NCBI GenBank assembly: GCA_016200025.1
Contig: JACQFO010000019.1
Span: 1 to 16,521 of the forward strand
Reading direction: 5' to 3'
Source: Nitrososphaerota archaeon
GTDB lineage: Archaea > Thermoproteota > Nitrososphaeria > Nitrososphaerales > Gagatemarchaeaceae
DNA length: 16,521 nt
Shown: positions 13,469-16,521 of the stretch, piece after piece
Position numbering within the stretch: position 1 is the stretch's first letter
How the letters are laid out: the number at the start of each line of letters is the position of its first letter
Program-made: the position numbers and the translations under genes
Notes under the pieces: generated by a model
What the model was told of the DNA's origin: nothing
Databases searched by the model: none
The model's input: the letters and a program-made list of their open reading frames with translations, nothing else

Positions 13469-14857
13469 TTAGATGGACGCCTCCAGGGCAGAGACGAGGC
13501 GGTCTATGTCGGCCAGGGTGTGGACCTCGGTCACGCAGTACAGCCCGGCCTCCGCGCCGAGGCCCAGGCTCCTCTCGGCTGGGTATCCTGCCAAGACTCC
13601 GAGCTTGGCCATCCGCCTGTGGACGGAGGAGGCCCTCGCAGACGAGTAGGAGACTGCGAATTCCTTGAAGAAAGACCCGGAGAAGTGGGGAGACCTGACG
13701 CCATTCACCTTCGAAAGCTTCGCGGCCGCGTAGTGGGAGTTGGCGATGACCGTCTCGCCGAGCCTGCGAAAGCCCTCCTTGCCCAGGAGGGAGAGGTAGC
13801 TCGCAGCCGCGACGGCCATGAGGGACTGGTTGGTGCAGACGTTGGAGGTCGCTGATTCCCTCCGGATGTGCTGCTCCCTCGCCTGGAGGACCATAGCGAA
13901 GGCCCTCTGCGTCGGGTCGGCGACGGGGGTGGTCATGCCGATGAGCCTGCCGGGCATGCTCCTTGCCAGCTTCATGTCTTTGACGGCGAAGATGCCGAGG
14001 TGGGGGCCTCCGTAGTTCATCGGTATCCCGAGGGGCTGCCCTTCGCCGACGACGACGTCGGCGCCGTAGCTTCCTGGCTCCCTTACCAGCGAGAGGGAGA
14101 TGGGGTCAACCCCTACCACGGTCAGACCGCCGGCGGAGGCGACGAGGGCAGAAAGGTCCTCAGCCTCGTCTTCGATGACCCCGAAGTAGTTGGGATTCTC
14201 CAAGTAGAGGCAGGCGACCTCCCCAGACACCCTGCGCCTGAGGTCGGAGGAGTCGAGGGCGCCCGTCGACCGGTCGAAGCGGACCGTCTCGAGCTCGACG
14301 CCCATGGGATCAACGTAGGTCTGGATCACTGCGCGCCTCCTTGGGCTGACGTTCGCACCGACCAGGGCCTTCTTCCTGCCAGTGACCCTGGCTGCCATGC
14401 GGACGGCCTCGCCGGCCGCCGAGGCCCAGTCGTACATCGAACTGTTGCAGGCTTCCATGCCCAGGAGGTCGCACATGAGGCTCTGGTACTCGAAGAGGGC
14501 CTGCAGCATGCCCTGGCTGACCTCGGCCTGGTAGGGGGTGTAGGCGGTGTAGAATTCATTCCTCGACATTATCGACTCGACGACGGCTGGGATGTAGTGG
14601 GGCCAGACCCCGCCGCCGAGGAAGCAGAGCGAGCCCGGGGGCGTCCTGTTCGAGGCGAGGCGGGTCTGCACGTCGCGCCTGACTAGGTACTCGGAGCTGC
14701 CGTCGGGGACGCGAAGGCTGCGCTTGAGCCTGACGCCCTTTGGGATGTCGGAGAAAAGCTCCTCGACCGAAGTGGCCCCGACCTTGGCCAGCATCTCGCT
14801 CACCAGCTTCTCGTCGAGGTTGGGGAGGAGGGGGTGGCGGGGAGAGGCCTTTGGCAT
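13469..14857 (-). CDS. gcvPA: Glycine dehydrogenase (decarboxylating) subunit 1
   Basis: This is the N-terminal half of the split P protein, which pairs with GcvPB to form the decarboxylase of the glycine cleavage system. The 462-residue protein begins with HPLLPNLDEKLVSEMLAKVG and the helical DLFSDIPKGVR-type segment (LFSDIPKGVRLKRSLRVP). The characteristic SLCFLGGGVWPHYIPAVV and YTAYTPYQAEVSQGMLQALF follow, then ASAAGEAVRMA and the large PLP-fold domain with DVVVGEGQPLGIPMNYGGPHLGIFA split across about 270-295. The ATG at 14857 follows a TATA-like block by about 26 nt, so it is probably leaderless. It is the first gene of gcvPA-gcvPB-DUF59. It is divergent from the ectodomain protein at 14914 with only 56 bases between the starts. 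Normal length, no defects seen. Confidence 0.95.
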   Translation of the reverse strand: MPKASPRHPLLPNLDEKLVSEMLAKVGATSVEELFSDIPKGVRLKRSLRVPDGSSEYLVRRDVQTRLASNRTPPGSLCFLGGGVWPHYIPAVVESIMSRNEFYTAYTPYQAEVSQGMLQALFEYQSLMCDLLGMEACNSSMYDWASAAGEAVRMAARVTGRKKALVGANVSPRRRAVIQTYVDPMGVELETVRFDRSTGALDSSDLRRRVSGEVACLYLENPNYFGVIEDEAEDLSALVASAGGLTVVGVDPISLSLVREPGSYGADVVVGEGQPLGIPMNYGGPHLGIFAVKDMKLARSMPGRLIGMTTPVADPTQRAFAMVLQAREQHIRRESATSNVCTNQSLMAVAAASYLSLLGKEGFRRLGETVIANSHYAAAKLSKVNGVRSPHFSGSFFKEFAVSYSSARASSVHRRMAKLGVLAGYPAERSLGLGAEAGLYCVTEVHTLADIDRLVSALEASI

Positions 14858-14876
14858 CCTTTCTGGCCCGAAAAAC

Positions 14877-14888
14877 GCTTAAAATAAG
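14877..14888. promoter_or_regulatory. Shared A/T block: probable TATA boxes for two divergent genes
   Basis: GCTTAAAATAAG lies between gcvPA and the divergent membrane protein gene. Read on the minus strand (CTTATTTTAAGC), its centre is about 26 nt from the gcvPA ATG. Read on the plus strand it is about 31 nt from TTG 14914. Both distances suit leaderless starts, so one 12-base block may serve two transcripts. No other A/T-rich stretch exists in the 56-base gap. Confidence 0.5.
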
Positions 14889-14913
14889 AACGTAGCGGCG
14901 TGGGTACATTCAC

Positions 14914-16521
14914 TTGCGGCTTTTAGTTCCTGTCTTCCTTTTGCTCTTCCTTGTTGCCTCGCTGGCCGGCGCCGTGCCCGTGGCGCACTCCCAGGGCGAG
15001 GCGCAGATATCGGTCAACAGCCAGTACCAGCTTTTCAGGTATGGGTACGCGGTCGTCAACGAGACTGTGGTCTTCACCAACAGCTCTCCATCCCCAGTGC
15101 AACTCCCGGACATCACGATCGGGTTCGGGAACCTCACTGCCAAGATAGTGAGCTACACCTTCGCCGGGACGGGGTTCACGGTCAGCGCCCAGAACTCGAC
15201 CTCCGGGCCCTACACGGTCGGGGGCGGGCAGACCCTGGCGGCTTCGGGGACAGCGAGCTTCGTGGTCAGCGTGCTGCTCAACAAGGTGGTCACGCAGGCC
15301 GCCAACGGGAGCCTGAGGGTCCTCACGCTTTCAAGTCCTTCGCTGAGCATTCCGGTGACGAGGCTCGTGGAGGTGGTCAGGATGCCGGTCGCGACCGCCT
15401 TCACTTCGGTGCCGGCCGGCCTGAGGGACCTGTCGGCAGGGTCCAATGTCACCTATGCCGTGACAAAGGCGAATGTCGCGGCCCAGGAGGCTGTGTCCTC
15501 GGAGAGGATTGTGGTGCCTTCCACTGTTGCCGACTTCCATCCGCTGGCTGTCTACTCCGCCATCAGGACGATCTCCGCGGGGCCGGACGGGAACCCGCAG
15601 GTCACGGACTCGATCAAGCTCGACAACCTGGGGACTTCGCAGTTGCAGACATTGGTCGTCAAGCCGCTGACCACGGCCAGCGGGCAGGTTACGCTCCTCC
15701 CCTCGATCGAGCCGAGGCTGCTCAGTCCGGTGAGGTTCTCCCTGAGCGCGTACACCATCCAGCTCTCCAACCCGCTGATTGCGAGCCCGGTCCCGCCGGG
15801 GTCGAACTATACCCTGACGATCAGGTATGCCCTTGACCCGAAGTACTACTCCACTGCGGGCGGCCAGGTCGCCATCAACCTTCCAGAATCGGGGCCGATA
15901 GACGCGTTCGTGCACACCTTCAAGATCGCCATTTCGCTTCCGAACGGGCTGGTCTCCATGGGGAGCCTGCCCATCACCCTGACCGACGTCACCCCCAGGC
16001 AGGCTGGCGTGGCGAGCGTCGGGTACGCTCCGACCATAGGCTGGGGCCTGGAGAACTCGATACCCGTGGCTTCGCTGCTCTTCGTCCTCCTTCTCGCTGG
16101 CCTCTTCGTCTCTAGGTCGACCGCCACGGAGGAAGAGGAGACGGAGGAGGAATCTTCCACGGAGAGGGCCTCCGCGATGATAAAGGCCTTCGACGAAAAG
16201 ACTAGCCTGATCAACGGGCTGTGGGGCGAAGTCGCGGCCAAGGACCCGAACGAGCTGAGCAAGGAGTACTTCGGGGAGCTCAGGGGGAGGCTCGACGCGT
16301 TCAGGAGCAGGGCGCTACAGAGGCTCAACGAGGTTAGGCAAAAGTCCACCACGCAGAAGTTCTTCGACCTCCTGAACCAGATTCACGCCACGGAGAGGGA
16401 GGTGGACAGGGCTGCGAAGGACAAGCTGAACCTCTACGAGCAGTTCTACATGAGGAGGATGAGGAAGGACGTCTTTGACCGGCTGCTCCCCCAGTACACG
16501 AAGAGGCTGGAAAGGGCCCTC
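14914..16521 (+). CDS. Secreted ectodomain protein with one membrane helix and helical cytoplasmic tail (3' end cut off)
   Basis: I do not recognise this protein. The open frame runs off the right edge with 536 codons visible. The start I chose is TTG 14914, followed by Arg and a long hydrophobic core, giving a signal peptide of about 27 residues (MRLLVPVFLLLFLVAS...AHSQ); an in-frame TAG at 14893 limits other choices. Residues 28-380 are Ser/Thr/Val-rich, look like beta-sandwich repeats, and hold seven N-glycosylation sequons (N49, N56, N73, N94, N131, N178, N298). A single transmembrane helix spans about 383-400 (IPVASLLFVLLLAGLFVS). An acidic linker (TEEEETEEE) and a charged helical, probably coiled-coil, cytoplasmic part with RLDAFRSRALQRLNEVRQ follow. 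It could be an S-layer-anchored or cell-surface signalling protein; a distant ribophorin-like relation crossed my mind but I cannot support it. Confidence 0.75.
   Translation, partial: MRLLVPVFLLLFLVASLAGAVPVAHSQGEAQISVNSQYQLFRYGYAVVNETVVFTNSSPSPVQLPDITIGFGNLTAKIVSYTFAGTGFTVSAQNSTSGPYTVGGGQTLAASGTASFVVSVLLNKVVTQAANGSLRVLTLSSPSLSIPVTRLVEVVRMPVATAFTSVPAGLRDLSAGSNVTYAVTKANVAAQEAVSSERIVVPSTVADFHPLAVYSAIRTISAGPDGNPQVTDSIKLDNLGTSQLQTLVVKPLTTASGQVTLLPSIEPRLLSPVRFSLSAYTIQLSNPLIASPVPPGSNYTLTIRYALDPKYYSTAGGQVAINLPESGPIDAFVHTFKIAISLPNGLVSMGSLPITLTDVTPRQAGVASVGYAPTIGWGLENSIPVASLLFVLLLAGLFVSRSTATEEEETEEESSTERASAMIKAFDEKTSLINGLWGEVAAKDPNELSKEYFGELRGRLDAFRSRALQRLNEVRQKSTTQKFFDLLNQIHATEREVDRAAKDKLNLYEQFYMRRMRKDVFDRLLPQYTKRLERAL

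Noticed and set aside
15846..16352. 168-residue minus-strand frame inside the right-edge gene
   Set aside because: The plus-strand frame is continuous with signal peptide and membrane helix; the minus frame is Ser/Leu-rich shadow.

Overview
The window is 16.5 kb of GC-rich (about 65% G+C where I counted coding lines), densely packed chromosomal DNA from an archaeon. Archaeal markers are a Rio1 kinase, translation initiation factor aIF2 beta, a DUF424 protein, a stand-alone Sulfolobus-type MTA phosphorylase with a C-terminal CxC motif, and TATA-like boxes centred about 25-30 nt upstream of GTG, ATG or TTG starts, which is the pattern of leaderless transcripts. A bacterial-type grpE-dnaK-dnaJ operon, a degenerate FtsZ-like protein and a split glycine decarboxylase together fit the Nitrososphaeria/Thaumarchaeota or a neighbouring TACK lineage. 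That placement is inference, because no rRNA gene is present. I see no mobile element, CRISPR array, tRNA or rRNA.

Layout: (1) 1-637, minus: 5' part of rio1, running off the left edge. (2) 638-842: divergent promoter region. (3) 843-4287, plus: grpE-dnaK-dnaJ chaperone operon. (4) 4284-5013, minus: aIF2 beta followed by DUF424; its final stop codon overlaps the dnaJ stop in a shared CTAG. (5) 5112-8412, plus: a tightly coupled purine/SAM by-product salvage operon of MTA phosphorylase, adenine phosphoribosyltransferase, a second nucleoside phosphorylase with 6-oxopurine signature residues, and S-adenosylhomocysteine hydrolase. (6) 8463-8771, plus: a lower-GC two-helix membrane protein of unknown function. 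(7) 8813-10474, plus: an unusual methionyl-tRNA synthetase. (8) 10475-11503, minus: a tubulin/FtsZ-like protein that lacks the catalytic T7-loop residues. (9) 11632-14857, minus: gcvPA-gcvPB-DUF59 operon (glycine cleavage P protein plus an FeS-assembly-type domain). (10) 14914 to the right edge, plus: a secreted, probably N-glycosylated ectodomain with one membrane helix and a helical cytoplasmic tail, divergent from gcvPA across one shared A/T block.

Functional themes are protein quality control, translation and ribosome maturation, and one-carbon/SAM metabolism. SAH hydrolase and MTA phosphorylase remove the two products of SAM use, APRT recovers the adenine, MetRS uses methionine, and the glycine cleavage P protein feeds C1 units to folate or pterin. 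Most genes are housekeeping. The parts worth a second look are substitutions at catalytic positions (DnaK, FtsZ-like protein, MetRS, DUF59), the specificity split between the two phosphorylases, and two unrecognised membrane proteins.
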